A stretch of DNA of 13,532 nucleotides from positions 1-13,532 of the forward strand of contig CABPSV020000554.1 of NCBI GenBank assembly GCA_902459845.2. The letters are read 5' to 3'. Positions 1-12,000 of the stretch are shown in pieces; within the stretch, counting starts at the first letter, position 1; each line of letters begins with the position of its first letter. The translations under genes were made by a program, and so were the position numbers. The notes below the pieces were generated by a model. It made no database searches, was not told where the DNA came from, and saw only the letters and a list, made by a program, of their open reading frames with translations. The DNA comes from Hepatocystis sp. ex Piliocolobus tephrosceles. Taxonomy: Eukaryota > Apicomplexa > Aconoidasida > Haemosporida > Plasmodiidae.

Positions 1-18
1 TCGTACACATATATGTAT
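1..18. repeat. 18-bp upstream direct repeat, copy 1
   Basis: The block tcgtacacatatatgtat is found here and again, identically, at 246-263. It contains the palindromic core catatatg. It starts at the window edge, so the left copy may extend further. Confidence 0.75.
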
Positions 19-51
19 GAAATAGCTAGTATGTTATTTTACCCTAGTATA

Positions 52-68
52 ATATATATATATATATA
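52..68. repeat. Alternating AT dinucleotide run
   Basis: This is a 17-bp uninterrupted alternation of A and T. Such runs are common between Plasmodium genes and are prone to length change. No specific function is inferred. Confidence 0.8.
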
Positions 69-140
69 GCTATATTATGTGTGTTATATATTTTTTTTAT
101 ATTCTTTCCTTTGCAATGTTATATTATACCCAAGAAAAAA

Positions 141-190
141 ATATCGATTACAAATAAATATCGGTTACAAATAAATATCGGTTACAAATA
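141..190. repeat. Three tandem 17-bp units (atatcggttacaaataa)
   Basis: Units start at 141, 158 and 175. The first differs at one base (atatcgattac instead of atatcggttac), and the third breaks off after 16 bases. The CGGTTAC core is GC-rich for this background, so the array stands out. It may be a cluster of transcription-factor sites about 300 bp upstream of the start codon, or simply a minisatellite. Confidence 0.7.
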
Positions 191-245
191 TGTGTAAAAA
201 TTTTTATTGAAGCGAAATATAAGTGTTTACATGATCGGTATAATT

Positions 246-263
246 TCGTACACATATATGTAT
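246..263. repeat. 18-bp upstream direct repeat, copy 2
   Basis: This is an exact second copy of the block at 1-18. It lies about 210 bp upstream of the start codon. Two identical 18-mers 245 bp apart could be a duplicated protein-binding site, but short AT-rich repeats also arise by chance, so the role is open. Confidence 0.75.
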
Positions 264-314
264 AAGCTCATTGTATAATAAGGACAGTATATTTAGTTAT
301 ACTTACACACGAAC

Positions 315-357
315 AAGTGAGCGTATACATACGCATGTAATATACATACGTTCACTT
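315..357. repeat. Imperfect inverted repeat with nested palindrome
   Basis: The arms aagtgagcgtat (315-326) and atacgttcactt (346-357) pair with one mismatch across a 19-base loop. Inside is a second inverted repeat, gcgtat-ac-atacgc (321-334). The 10-mer tatacatacg occurs at both 324-333 and 341-350. It could be a dimeric binding site or a leader hairpin. It lies about 110 bp before the start codon. Confidence 0.5.
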
Positions 358-374
358 ATATACTTAGTATTCGT

Positions 375-518
375 ATGTTCAAAAAAAAAAAAAACAACAG
401 CAAAAATAATAGAAGAATAGAAGAACATATAGTTTACGACAACACATACATGATCGCAGTTTTACAAAAATGGAGAAAGATATTAAAGAGGAATTGTTGT
501 CAAGACTTATCTTTTTAA
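375..518 (+). other. Candidate overlapping upstream open reading frame (47 codons)
   Basis: An ATG at 375 opens a 47-residue frame that ends at TAA 516-518, overlapping the first 49 bases of the main gene in another frame. A second in-frame ATG lies at 450, only 20 bases before the main start. The encoded peptide starts with poly-Lys/Asn and resembles no known protein. If the leader includes it, scanning ribosomes that use either ATG would bypass the main start. The ATG at 450 has T at -3, while the main ATG has A at -3 and G at +4, so the main start should be favoured. Whether it is translated is unknown, and upstream ATGs are frequent in AT-rich leaders. Confidence 0.35.
381..394 (+). repeat. 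Poly(A) tract in the 5' leader
   Basis: This is a run of 14 A's about 75 bp upstream of the start codon. Poly(dA:dT) tracts are typical of Plasmodium intergenic DNA and disfavour nucleosomes. A promoter role is an inference. Confidence 0.6.
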
Positions 519-3500
519 AAAATATCAGATTACAAGATTTTAAAAAGAAGAAGAAGATAGAGAGAGTAAAAAAGAGAAAAAAAAAGAAAAAGAAAAAGAA
601 AAAAAAAAAAAGTGAAAAAAAAGAAAGTGTAAAAAAAAAAAGAAATGAAAAAATAAAAATAGCTATGTTAAGTATGAACAAAACAGAAGAAAATTATTTT
701 TTAACAGATATATACCCCTTAATAAAAGTGTACATAGACACTTGCTCACCATGTTATGAATACAATAACACATATAAGATTAAAAAAAAAGTATTAAATA
801 TTTTATATTCAATGGTATACAAATTTGATAAAATAAAATATATCATTGAAATTTTTGACATTTGTTTAAAACTGATTGTAAGAGAGAATGAAGAATTCGC
901 AATACTTTGTATTAAAATAATTACTGAAATATGTAAATTGCATAAAAGTGATTTACTATTATTTAATATATATAAATATATACATGTTATTTCAAGTTAT
1001 ATTTTATTAAGGTTTTACAAATTAGTTATTAAAAATGTAAAAAAAGGAAAATTTTTAAAATGCGGAATCAGTATTTATAAAAAAAAAAAAAATAACAACA
1101 GCAACAACAACAACAACTGTGGCAATAACAACAGTAACAACAGCAACAACAACAACAACTGTGGCAATAACAACAGTAACAACAGTAACAACAGCAACTG
1201 TGACAATAACAACAGTAACAACAACAATAAATGCAAATATATTAAAAGTGGTAAGGAGTCACTAAAAGTAATGAAAGAACTAATTTTGTCAAATTATATG
1301 GTCCTATGTTTATATCCAAAATTAATACTTAATATTGAAAAATACATAAAAATATTATGTAAAATTATTTCTTTTGTAAACATATTGGATTTTAAACATT
1401 GTAACTATATTTTTATTAATTTTATAAACTATAGTAATAATAAAATTTTAAAATCAACATGTTGTTATCATTTTTCGGAATCTTGCGATGCGAGTAATGA
1501 ATATATACAGGAGAGAAATAAAGATACAAATGTTTCTGTTTTAAAAGATGTTCAGTTGATGGAGGAAATGCATAAAAGTTCTGTAAAAAGAAAAACCAAT
1601 ATAAATAATCAAAATAACGAATGTAATAACGGATGTAATAATGGGCAAAAAGCCGATAATAATATTTTACACAATACAAGGAGTAACAGTTGGAATAAAA
1701 ATAATTTAAATTGTTATAATAATGGTTTTTTATATTTAAAAGAATTAAACACGGCATATAATAAATTATACTCCTATGAATACATAAATATAAAAAACGC
1801 AATAAATAATTATTCTACAAAAAAAAGTATATCAAATAACAGTGCATACATTGGTTTTAGTAATGTACAAAATGACAAAAGTAAAAAACGTAATTATAAC
1901 AGTTTTCTTAATAAAAATGGTGATTTTCAGATGGGTTGTATTGATAGCGACATACGTTTTTATAAGAAGCAATATAATAAAGAACATAGAAACATGATAA
2001 AACCAGATCAAACATCTGGTGATGCAAATATTTTTCATAAAAAAATACATTTCTCTACATACAAATTGAATGTATCCTTGATAAAAGACATGATGGATTT
2101 GAAAAACATTTTGATTTATATATTATGCATTTTTTTAGATTTAAATGATAGTAATAAATTTATAAAGCTTAAAGAGTTCATAATTGAATATATTCTTAGT
2201 AGTTTAAAAAAAGATACACAGTATTTTACTATTGCGAAAATGAAAATATTTTTAGCAAATGTGCGATTATTATTACGTGATAATTTTAAGAATATTATGA
2301 AATATTATATGAAATATTTTTTAGACCCTCATACCTATGCGATTATGCTAATAAATAAAAATGAATGCTTAAAAATACATATTTTTTTATTAATGCATGA
2401 TATATTTGTTTATTTTAAAAATGAAAATGCATGGAATTATAATATTATAAAGAGTTGTATTTTAAATTATTCTAATGTAATGAAAAAAGAAAAAGTAATT
2501 TTTATTCAAAATATTTGTATCACTCTATTAGTTTATATAAATGAGATATTGTTTAAAATAAAAAAAAGAAATGTGTATTATTTTTCACTATATTTTTACA
2601 TCTTAAATATTATGTTATATAAAAGCCATTCATTAAAATGTGAATTGTATGATTTGTATTGTCATATTGTTAACTTATGTTATAGTAAAAGTTCTTCCTT
2701 TGGTCGTATAAAAAAAGGAAATAATGTCAAATATGGCTTATATCCTTTAACGAACAAGGTAAGGCGAAAAAATATAAAAGTGTATCATTACAATGCGAAA
2801 TATAACTCGAATAATATTCCGTCGTGTGTACATGATTGTCTTTTAACGAAAGGAGGGGAAAATAGTAGTGACATTATGGTGAAGGGCATGCATACGCACA
2901 CGTACACTATGAGTATGAGAAATGATAAAACGGGAAGAGTGGAAAAAAGGGGAAGAGTGGAAAAAAGGGGAAGAGTGGAAAAAAGGGGAAGAGTGGAAAA
3001 AAGGGAAAGAGTGAAAAAAAGGGAAAGAGTGAAAAAAAGGGGGAAAGTGAAAAAAAGAGGGAAAGTGAAAAAAAGAGGGAAAGTGGATAACATGGGGAGA
3101 GTGAAAAAACGAAATAAAAAAAAAATTATATATCCCAATTACAACTGTAATAATAAAAGCAAAAAATATGAAAATGTGCATAAACTTTTAAGGGAATATA
3201 AATATTTGTTATATTTTATTTTATCATGTACAAAAAATAATATTCATTATATTTATTTATATTTTAATAAAGAAGTTATAGCAAAATATCAAGAGATAGG
3301 GAGTGATGATAAAAAAGCCATTACATTTAGTTGTACATCCGTCTCACCAAAAGATAATATGATGAACTATACATGCGTAAATGGCAGAATGGGAAATGTA
3401 AGTGGGGACGGTGTACAAACGAACTACTCGAATGAGAACAATAATTTATTTAATCAAAACAAAAACGAAGTACAACAAAGTATTAATTACAATATTTGTG

Positions 3501-6500
3501 ATAATAAGGTTACCTTAGAAAAACAAACTTTGAGCAATAAAAAAAGAAATGCGAATTTTGTCGCTTCGATGGAAGGGAAACGCAAAAAGGTAGAAGGCAT
3601 ACCAAATAATAATGAAAGTAATCATTTATTATTTTTGGAAAAGTACCAAAAAGGGTATAATGAATGTCCCAACCATGTCGGCTCCTCTAATAACATTTTG
3701 GGTTCTGTTAGTAATATTGATCACAACAGCCATGTAAACCGCATAAACCGCCTAGACTGCAATAACAGCATTAACCATTTTAATCACAACAACCACGTAA
3801 ACCACCTAAACCATCTAAACCACATAAACCACCTAAACCACATAAACCACCTAAACCACCTAAACCACCTAAACCACCTAAACCACCTAAACCACTTAAA
3901 CCACCTAAACCACTCCAACAACAACAATAACAATAACAGCACTAGTTATGCTAATTATGCTAATTATGCCAATTCTGGAATGGTACATAACAAAACACAA
4001 CCTAGAAGTAACATCGCAGAAGTCGGTCTAAATGCTTACTTAAAAGATACAAATGCCTATAACCATAACCGTTTTTTATGTAATAACAGAATCCAGTCGA
4101 ATACAGCAGAATTGAAACAATTTATAAATAAAGTACCATATAAACAATTTGAAAATAAAGTACCATATAAACAATTTGAAAATAAAGTACCATATAAACA
4201 ATTTGAAAATAAAGTACCATATAAACAATTTGAAAATATATTTGGAAACGGGGCACAAAATGGGAGACAAAATGGGACAATAAATGGAATACCAAATGGA
4301 ATACCAAATGGAATACCAAGCAGAATACCAAATGCAATACCAAATGCAATACCAAATGCAATACCAAATGCAATACCAAATGCAATACCAAATGCAATAC
4401 CAAATGCAATACCAAATGCAATACCAAATGCAATACCAAATGCAATACCAAATAGAACACCAAATGGAATACCAAACTACACTAATCAACACAATAATGA
4501 AATATGTATATCGCCACTAAAAAAAATACCGTATAGTAGTAGTAATAATAATTCTTATTTTTTAAATAAATATAATTATTTTATTAAAAATGAGAACAAA
4601 CCAAATAAAGTTAATGAAAGAAATAACAAACAGCACGTTGTTGAAAATGATTTTAATATAGGTAATGTGATACTAAGTGATTTGTATAACAACTTACATC
4701 ATTATGCTAATAATAATGAAACTAAATCAAATAACTTTTGTTTTAATGATAATACTAATATGGGAAGCAGTTTTAATTTTGCTTCAAATGGTACAAACTC
4801 GGATAGGATGAGGTATATGGTAGTTGGCAATCATATTATTTTTGATGACAGCAATATTACCTACAATAACAACACTAGTTGTAATAACACCCTCTGTTGT
4901 AATAACGATGATGCGTTTAACCCGTTAAACAGCCAAACTAAATATTTTACTTCGAACAAATTTGTAAATTCTCAATTTACGCACAAGAATTTTGAAAATA
5001 AAATGAATAACAATAACAGAAATGAAAACATTGTATTTATACAAAATGATAATGTGTGTAGAAATAATATACATACATTAACTGATTCAAAAAAATTTAA
5101 AAGTGATAGTGGTGATAGTAGAGGTGGTAGTAACAAATGCATCTACAACCGTAGCAACAACTGTAGCAATAGGAACAGGAAAACAAAGCACTTCCATTTT
5201 TTCGAAGATATGAGTAATATAACTGATTTAAAATCGTTAAACGAACACAAATTAAATAGCTTTTTTTATGAATTGAATGACATGTGGTTAAAGGTCGTAT
5301 ATAAAATATTTTATCATATGGTTATATGTTCTATATTGTTTAGTTCGTGCTTTTCTTATGTGGTAATGAAAAATTTAAAAGTTGGTAATGAGAGAATTAA
5401 GGAAGGTGGTAAAGAAGGGGCTAAAATATACAACAATGACAGTAATGACAATAATGACAGTAGTGACGTTATCGATGATTGTAGCCATTATAACAACGAT
5501 AGTTGTAATGGCATCTCTAATGTATATACAAAAATAAAAAATTTAACAAAAAAAGATAAAAAAAAAATTGCAAATTGTATAAATTACATTCAAAATGAAG
5601 AAAAGAAAATATTATTTATGTGCACTAATATTATAATATATTTAAGTAAAAATAATTTTTATGATTTGGTTAAATATTCAATCAATATATTATTTAAATT
5701 ATTGTTTCAATATCCTCAGATATTTTATATTTTTCAAATATTATGTGCTTTAAGTAATACTAGTATGTTATTTTGCAGTATCTGTTTGAATTATATAATT
5801 AGGAAATTAAAAAAAATGGTACAAATAAAAAATAATTTAAAACCATTGTTTTATTATGATAAAAAATATAAAAATAAAATTTATTACCAGTTGTATGCAT
5901 ACAAACTGTTATATAAATTATATTCACCATATGATTGTTTAATGTTTTTCCAACCAAATAGCACCAATTACGAATCGAATGTCTTAACTTCTGATGAGTC
6001 CACTGACAGTAGAATGAAAAGGGAGTATACTAATACTAAGACGAAGGTGAACATGGTGAATAACGAACTTCGTTTAGTAAATAAAAGTAAAATAAAAATG
6101 AAACAATCGATTGAGCAAGATATGTGGCAAAAAAATGTTTTAAATGTGTCAATAACATCAGCCGGTAAACCTTATTTAAAAACTATTAAAAATGGTATAT
6201 ATGATAAAAGAAGAAAAAATAAAAAATATATGAATTTTATTTTTGAAGAACAAAACAAAAGGTACAATTTATTAAGTAATAGATATGTTATTGATAATAG
6301 TTTTGCATGTAATAAAGTGGGAAAAGGGATGAAAAAAATGTATGACCATGTAAATAAATATATGGGGAGTATCGATTATTTTGATTATAACATATTAGAT
6401 GAATACAAAAATGAGAAAGAGGACATGGACGGACTTAAATCAAGCGTTTGTGGTGATTCTTACAGAAGTTGTAGTAGTTCCTGTAGTGGTAGTAATAAAA

Positions 6501-9059
6501 ATACTAATTCGATGACCATTTTTAAAGGGGTTAAAAATTCTAATGATAAGATAAAATGTGACAACAATTACAGCAACAGAGTTGAAGAAAGTAAATTATA
6601 TAAATCTAATGTAGTTAAAAAAAAAAAAAGAAACAAAAATTTCTTTTTTCATGATATATCAAAAAGTGATATAATAGATCCCTCTAATTTTTTATCCAAT
6701 TATAGTGAGCACACGATTTTTGTGCATGAGAAAGTGGGTTCGTATGGGATGAAGAAACAGAACCAACTAAACAAAAAAAATCAGATGCATGTAAAGGAGG
6801 AAGTACATGAGGGGAATACGAATAAATGGAAACAATATCCTTGCTTTGTACCGCTTGACACGGATGGTGACTATTCAAATAGTAGCTTTTTATATTCAAA
6901 TGGGACTGTGGACGTATTGAAGAAAAGTGTGGACGATTGTAATAACAGTATGGACGTATCTAAGAACAGCGTGGACGATTGTAATAACAGTATGGACCCT
7001 TGCAATAACAACATGCGCACTTGTTACGGGAATTCAAATTGTGTTACATCCTCAGTTAAAAACTTTAAAACAAAAATGGTAATACATAACATAAAGACAA
7101 AAAAGAAAGAAAGCATGTTTAAAAAAAAAAAAAAAAGGGTTTTGAAGGATTATATTAAAACAGATAGATATATCATAGGGCATAATTCGTTTACTATGAA
7201 TAATACATTTCATATTTATTTGTCACATAACGAACTAATAATAAAAATAATGTCTTTAATTTTGGATGTGCTAAAATATTATTCTAATTATTATAATTAC
7301 TTTTTAAAGGAATTAAAAATTATATCAGAAATATGTTTTGACCTAATATTAAAAAATAATAAATGTTTGGATATTCTACATTTGATCATGTTACTTTTAA
7401 AAACTTATTGTTTTGTATATATAGAAAAAGATTTTAAAAGTTGTAATAAAAAATTTTTTGATTTGTACTTACAAAATAAAAATCTATTTTACTCGGATGA
7501 TTTTGGTATATCAAAACGTTTGAAATATATACTTTCTGATCAAAATGCGAAAACAAAAATCGAAAAAAAAAAAAAAAAAAATGATACACAAGAAAGGGAG
7601 TTAAAAAAGGATGATATCGCTATGGGTTATTATTTTCGGTGTGTAAATAGGGGCGGTACATCCTTAAATACGGAAACGTGTGTTGACGTAAATAAGGGGA
7701 TATGTATGAACCCTAACAAAGATGAAATCGTAGAAACAGTAAAAATTGAAAACAATAATGAAACAAAGAGTGAATGTAATCTCATTGGATTGAATAATGA
7801 AGAAAATCATTTTACGATCAACATAGTAAAAAATGAGAACCTAGTTAATGAGGAAACGGAAGATAGTACATTATTAAACAAATCAGTGCACCCTGATTTA
7901 AGAAATAATGTAATGAATTATAATGGTAATGATGATGGTAGTGGTGATGGTCGTGGTGATGGTCGTGGTGATGGTCGTGGTGATGGTCGTGGTGATGGTC
8001 GTGGTGATGGTAGTGGTAATAAAAGTAAAGATAAAGACAAAGATAAAGACAAAGATAAAAGTGAAAGCAAAAATAATGGAAAAAAGAATGGAAAAAAGAA
8101 TGGAAGCAATAATGGAAAAAATAATGGAAGAAATAATGGAAAAAATAAAGACAAAAATAAAGACAAAAATAAAGACAAAAATAAAGATAAGGTAGACATA
8201 ATAACTAGTTTTATAGTACGCTTTGAAAAAAGCTTTTACCATTTACCCAAGTTTTACAAAACATTTTTTTGTGAGTTATGTTTAAAACTACCAATTGAGT
8301 ACTTTATGAATAAGCATTTTCATTTATATATGAAATCATTATTTGTGTGTTTAAGTTGTAAAAATATAAACAGAGTAAAAAGTGCTTTGGAATCACTCGA
8401 ATTAAATTTATGTATAATTAATAATAAGTATGTAGAAAATAACTTAAGTTCAAATTGGTTTTATAAATATAAAAAGGGAAAAAACAAAAATGTTTTAAGT
8501 TGTTTAATTAAGTTATTAAAAAAAAACATGTCATTTGAATCTAATTTTGGTATTATATACGATCAGAAATATTATTTTAATGATCTCTATACAAAATTTG
8601 ATGATACGTTTTGTCATCTCACTAGTAATGTACTTATACAAAAAGAAAAAAAAATTTGTACACAAGAAAAACATTCCATACATGTACATATGAATGAAAT
8701 ATATATGAAAAATGTTTTAACAATTATAAAAATATTATATAAGGTATACACAGAGAAGGGTTTTATCCAAAATTGTTATGCTAAAAAAAATAAAAACCAA
8801 TCTAATCAATTGATTTTTAAAATCGGTTTTTTCTTGAAATCTTGTTTAATAAGAAAAGGTAAAGTTGAAGAAGGGAATACTGCGAAGAAACAACAAAATG
8901 GTTGTATAGTATCAAATTCATTGGCTAATATGGAGACAAACAGATTGATATGTGACAGTCGCATGTGCAACAAAAATAATTATATCAAAACGGTATGTAA
9001 GAAGAGAAATCATAAATTGAATGGTAACGTCAAAAGGTTCTCAAACAAAATGCAAAATG

Positions 9060-9090
<31 letters not shown>

Positions 9091-12000
9091 TGTTAAGACG
9101 CAGATAATGAAAAAAAAAAAAAATTCTATCAAAAAGATAAGGAAGGAGGAAAATAATCATAGTTGTGAAAGTTTCCGAAAAAAGGGAAACAACAATAGTG
9201 ATATTGGTTGTAGTGGTAGCGGTTCTAGTGGTATTAGCGGTAGTAATGGTAGCGGTTCTAGTGGTATTAGCGGTAGTAATGGTAGCGTTTCTAATGGTAT
9301 TAGCGGTAGTAATGGTAGCGGTTCTAGTGGTATTAGCAGTTGTAGTGGTTATAACCATAAAAACAAAACACATGCGATATTAACGAATGAAAATAATAAT
9401 GATGGTAAAAAATGTATGAAAAATGGTAAAAGTGAAAAGAGTAAGTGCAATAAGAACATTCACACCACTGCAACGAACAACGTGACACAACAGGAATCAT
9501 TGATTAATAGTGCAAGCTACTTCGGAGGAAATAAAAAAAATGACATTTTTTGCAACTCCAATGTTCATAGGAATGTTATACTTATGGAAGACACCGAAAC
9601 AATTAAAAATGACAATTTTGAGAATATTTTAGAACATATAGATTTGAAGGAAAGTTTAGATTATTGTTATAAACTTTTAAAGTATACGAGAAAAAAAAAG
9701 AATTTAGAATATTTATATTATTATAAAATGGGTATGATAAATAAGAATAGAAAAGAGTTTTATATTTTAAAAAAAAAACAAAAAAAAAATAATAAAATAA
9801 AAAAGAATGAACAAAAAGAACCATTTTTAATTTTTAACTTTAATGAGTTTAAAAATGGTATGAAAAGGAAAATTGACAGTGTATATGATGATGAAAACGA
9901 AAAGGATATAGGATATAAAAAGACGAGGTTAGATGGGGACATATGTAATGATACAAATGGTGAAACGGATAACGACGAACAATTTGTATCTTGTCGATGC
10001 ACAAATACAAAAAACGATTATTTGCATACAGATAGTAACATCCGACAGCAACAACAACAGCGACAGCGTGATCGTCGAAGTCACAGTCGGTGTAGCAATA
10101 GTGATAATGTTTCTGGTACCAAAATAGATTTCGAAAAAAGTAACATAGGTACATCTTTATCAATGAATAATTTAAAAAATGGAACTATAAATAAAAAAAG
10201 TTGGAATAGGAATGATAGTAGGTTAAGGAATAATGATAAAAGATTACTATACTTGAACGAATCTGATGTTTGTTTGGGGTGTATCCATACGAATCAAAGA
10301 GTTTACTGTTACAGAATAGTATTAACAATTTTTGTGTTTTTGTTTGATCATTCAAAATGTATATCTGAATATTACAAATATATGCTTAAAGTCGGTTTGA
10401 TGAATAATGAGTTTAAAAAATATGTTGATGATAAAAAGGGAAACGAAAAGATACAATACCGTTTTGAAATATGCAAATGTAAAAAAAATATATGTAAATA
10501 TTTATTTCTTCATCACCATTGTAATAGTAAGTTTATAAAAAAGTTGATGTATTGTTTTTTACACATGTTAATAGAAATAAACTACAAAAAAGAGGAGAAA
10601 AAAGAGGAGAAAAAAGAAACAAATGGGATGGGGGATATGAAAATTGCGAAGAGTTTTATAAATAAGTTTTATAATAAAGGGTGTTTGGAAAAACGTGTAA
10701 AAAGGTGTATAAGTTTATGCAATGACGATACGTGGAAAAACAAGTTAAAAATATTAGCTGATCAAGTCATTAAAAGAATTGCATTAATATTATCAAATCG
10801 TTTCGTATTAGCTAAAAATAATATATTTATTTATATAAAGAATCATATGAATGAATTGGATGTTTCTACTTTTGTATATACTTTGTGTAATATAATAAAT
10901 TATCATTCTTTGTTCTTAGATACTGCTATATATGGTTTATATGTTATAGAAACAGTTTTAAAATGTATATTACATATACAGCCAGTTGAAATAAAAAAAT
11001 GTATGCAAACATCTTTTTTTTCTGAATTATGCATATGTATATGTAATATATGTAATAAACCTAAAATAAAAAAAAAAATATTTGGTTTGTTACTATTAAT
11101 AAGAGTTATTAAAATTTTACATCCACATTGGGTACAGTCAAATGTGTATAACATAATTTATGTTTTATTGTCTTGTTACGAACAATCTGAATTACAATAT
11201 GAAATTATTACTAAAATCTTGTTAGAAGAATGTACTGGTTTAGTTTTTTCGTCTTTATTAATTGGTTATGTTGGAGAAGTAAATATGTACGTATTAAACA
11301 ATATAAGACAAGTGGATTTAACATATATATATGAAATAAATAAATGGTATGTTGATGTGGTGAACCAGGTTGATGATAAAGAGCGCTTACTTTGCTTGAA
11401 AGAAATAAAAAATGAAAGCATTTGTAAGATACGCAGTGATACAGAGAGGATACGGGCTTTTTTTGCCAACACAGATTATGGTAATGTTAGTGGCGCTGGT
11501 CATATTAGTGGTGTTGGTCATATTAGTGGTACTGGCCATGTTAGTGGCGCTGGCCCAATTAGTGGTTCTGACACTGTAATTGACACTGTTATTGGTATTG
11601 ATAGTAATGAGGGTGGTATATGTGGTGGTAATAATGGAGGTGATATAAGTAGTGGTAGTAATGGGGGTGGTATAAGTAGTGGTAGTAATGGGGGTAATAT
11701 AAGTGGTGGTAGTAACGGTATAAGTAGTATTAATAGTGTTAATAGTGTTAGTAGTAGCAGTAGTAGCAGTGGTAGCAGTAGTAGCAGTAGTAGCAATGGT
11801 AGCAGTGGTAGCAGTGGTAGCAGTGGTAGCAGTAGTAGCGGTAGTAGTAACAGTGGTCACATAAAAAATAAACGATTTTTAAAAGAAACATGCTTTTGGT
11901 ACGAACCTGATGAAATATTTACGTGGGACATATTGACAGGAAAAAAAAAAAACAAAAGGAACGACAGAGATATTGAAAAAATGAAAAGGTTAGTATTTGA

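Larger units (their letters stand above)
1..469. promoter_or_regulatory. Intergenic / 5' leader region of the giant gene
   Basis: This A+T-rich stretch has no long reading frame on either strand that looks real. It contains alternating TA, poly(A), short direct repeats and an inverted repeat, listed separately. It presumably holds the promoter and 5' untranslated leader of the downstream gene, but no transcription start can be placed from sequence alone. Nothing of a neighbouring gene is recognisable at the left edge. Confidence 0.5.
3302..5227 (+). other. Very large Asn-rich disordered insert
   Basis: Residues about 945-1586 (some 640 residues) are Asn-, Ser-, Gly- and Lys-rich with few hydrophobic helices. 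They contain three distinct tandem arrays, listed separately. Helical sequence resumes at about 5228 (ITDLKSLNEHKLNSFFYELN). This is the largest insert visible in the protein and has no recognisable domain. Confidence 0.65.

Noticed and set aside
379..681. Minus-strand Phe-rich, membrane-like 100-residue frame
   Set aside because: It is the complement of the poly-Lys coding A runs. Poly-Phe from poly(T) is not a real membrane protein.
1422..2050. Minus-strand frames rich in Tyr, Ile and Phe
   Set aside because: They lie inside the main coding frame, show no motif, and reflect AT-rich antisense composition.
2788..3181. Two overlapping minus-strand frames rich in Phe, Ser, Leu and Pro
   Set aside because: They are the antisense reading of the GRVEKR repeat, with no domain and no start context. 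Two different frames are open at once, as expected from repeat periodicity.
4076..4492. Minus-strand and other-frame open stretches over the NAIP and KVPYKQFEN arrays, and a plus-strand frame at 4284-4520
   Set aside because: They are mirror images of the 12-bp and 27-bp repeats read in other frames. They give only monotonous peptides and lie fully inside the main gene.
5288..5370. Possible transmembrane helix (YHMVICSILFSSCFSYVVM)
   Set aside because: It is hydrophobic enough to notice, but it is a single segment within a solenoid of amphipathic helices in a protein that otherwise looks nuclear or cytosolic. A buried HEAT helix explains it better.
7898..8242. Antisense Ile/Thr-, Leu/Ser-rich frames and a plus-strand Met/Val-rich frame
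   Set aside because: The GDGR and Lys/Asp repeats lack T on the plus strand, so stop codons are missing in several frames. The products are low-complexity artefacts.
9041..9383. Antisense Thr/Ala/Asn frame and plus-strand Val-rich frame over the Gly/Ser units
   Set aside because: Shadow of the 33-bp repeat and the poly(A) runs; no independent coding signal.
11387..11860. 157-residue minus-strand Thr-rich frame and a Leu/Pro-rich frame
   Set aside because: These are antisense readings of AGT/AGC/GGT codons in the Gly/Ser insert, which translate to Thr, Ala, Leu or Pro runs.
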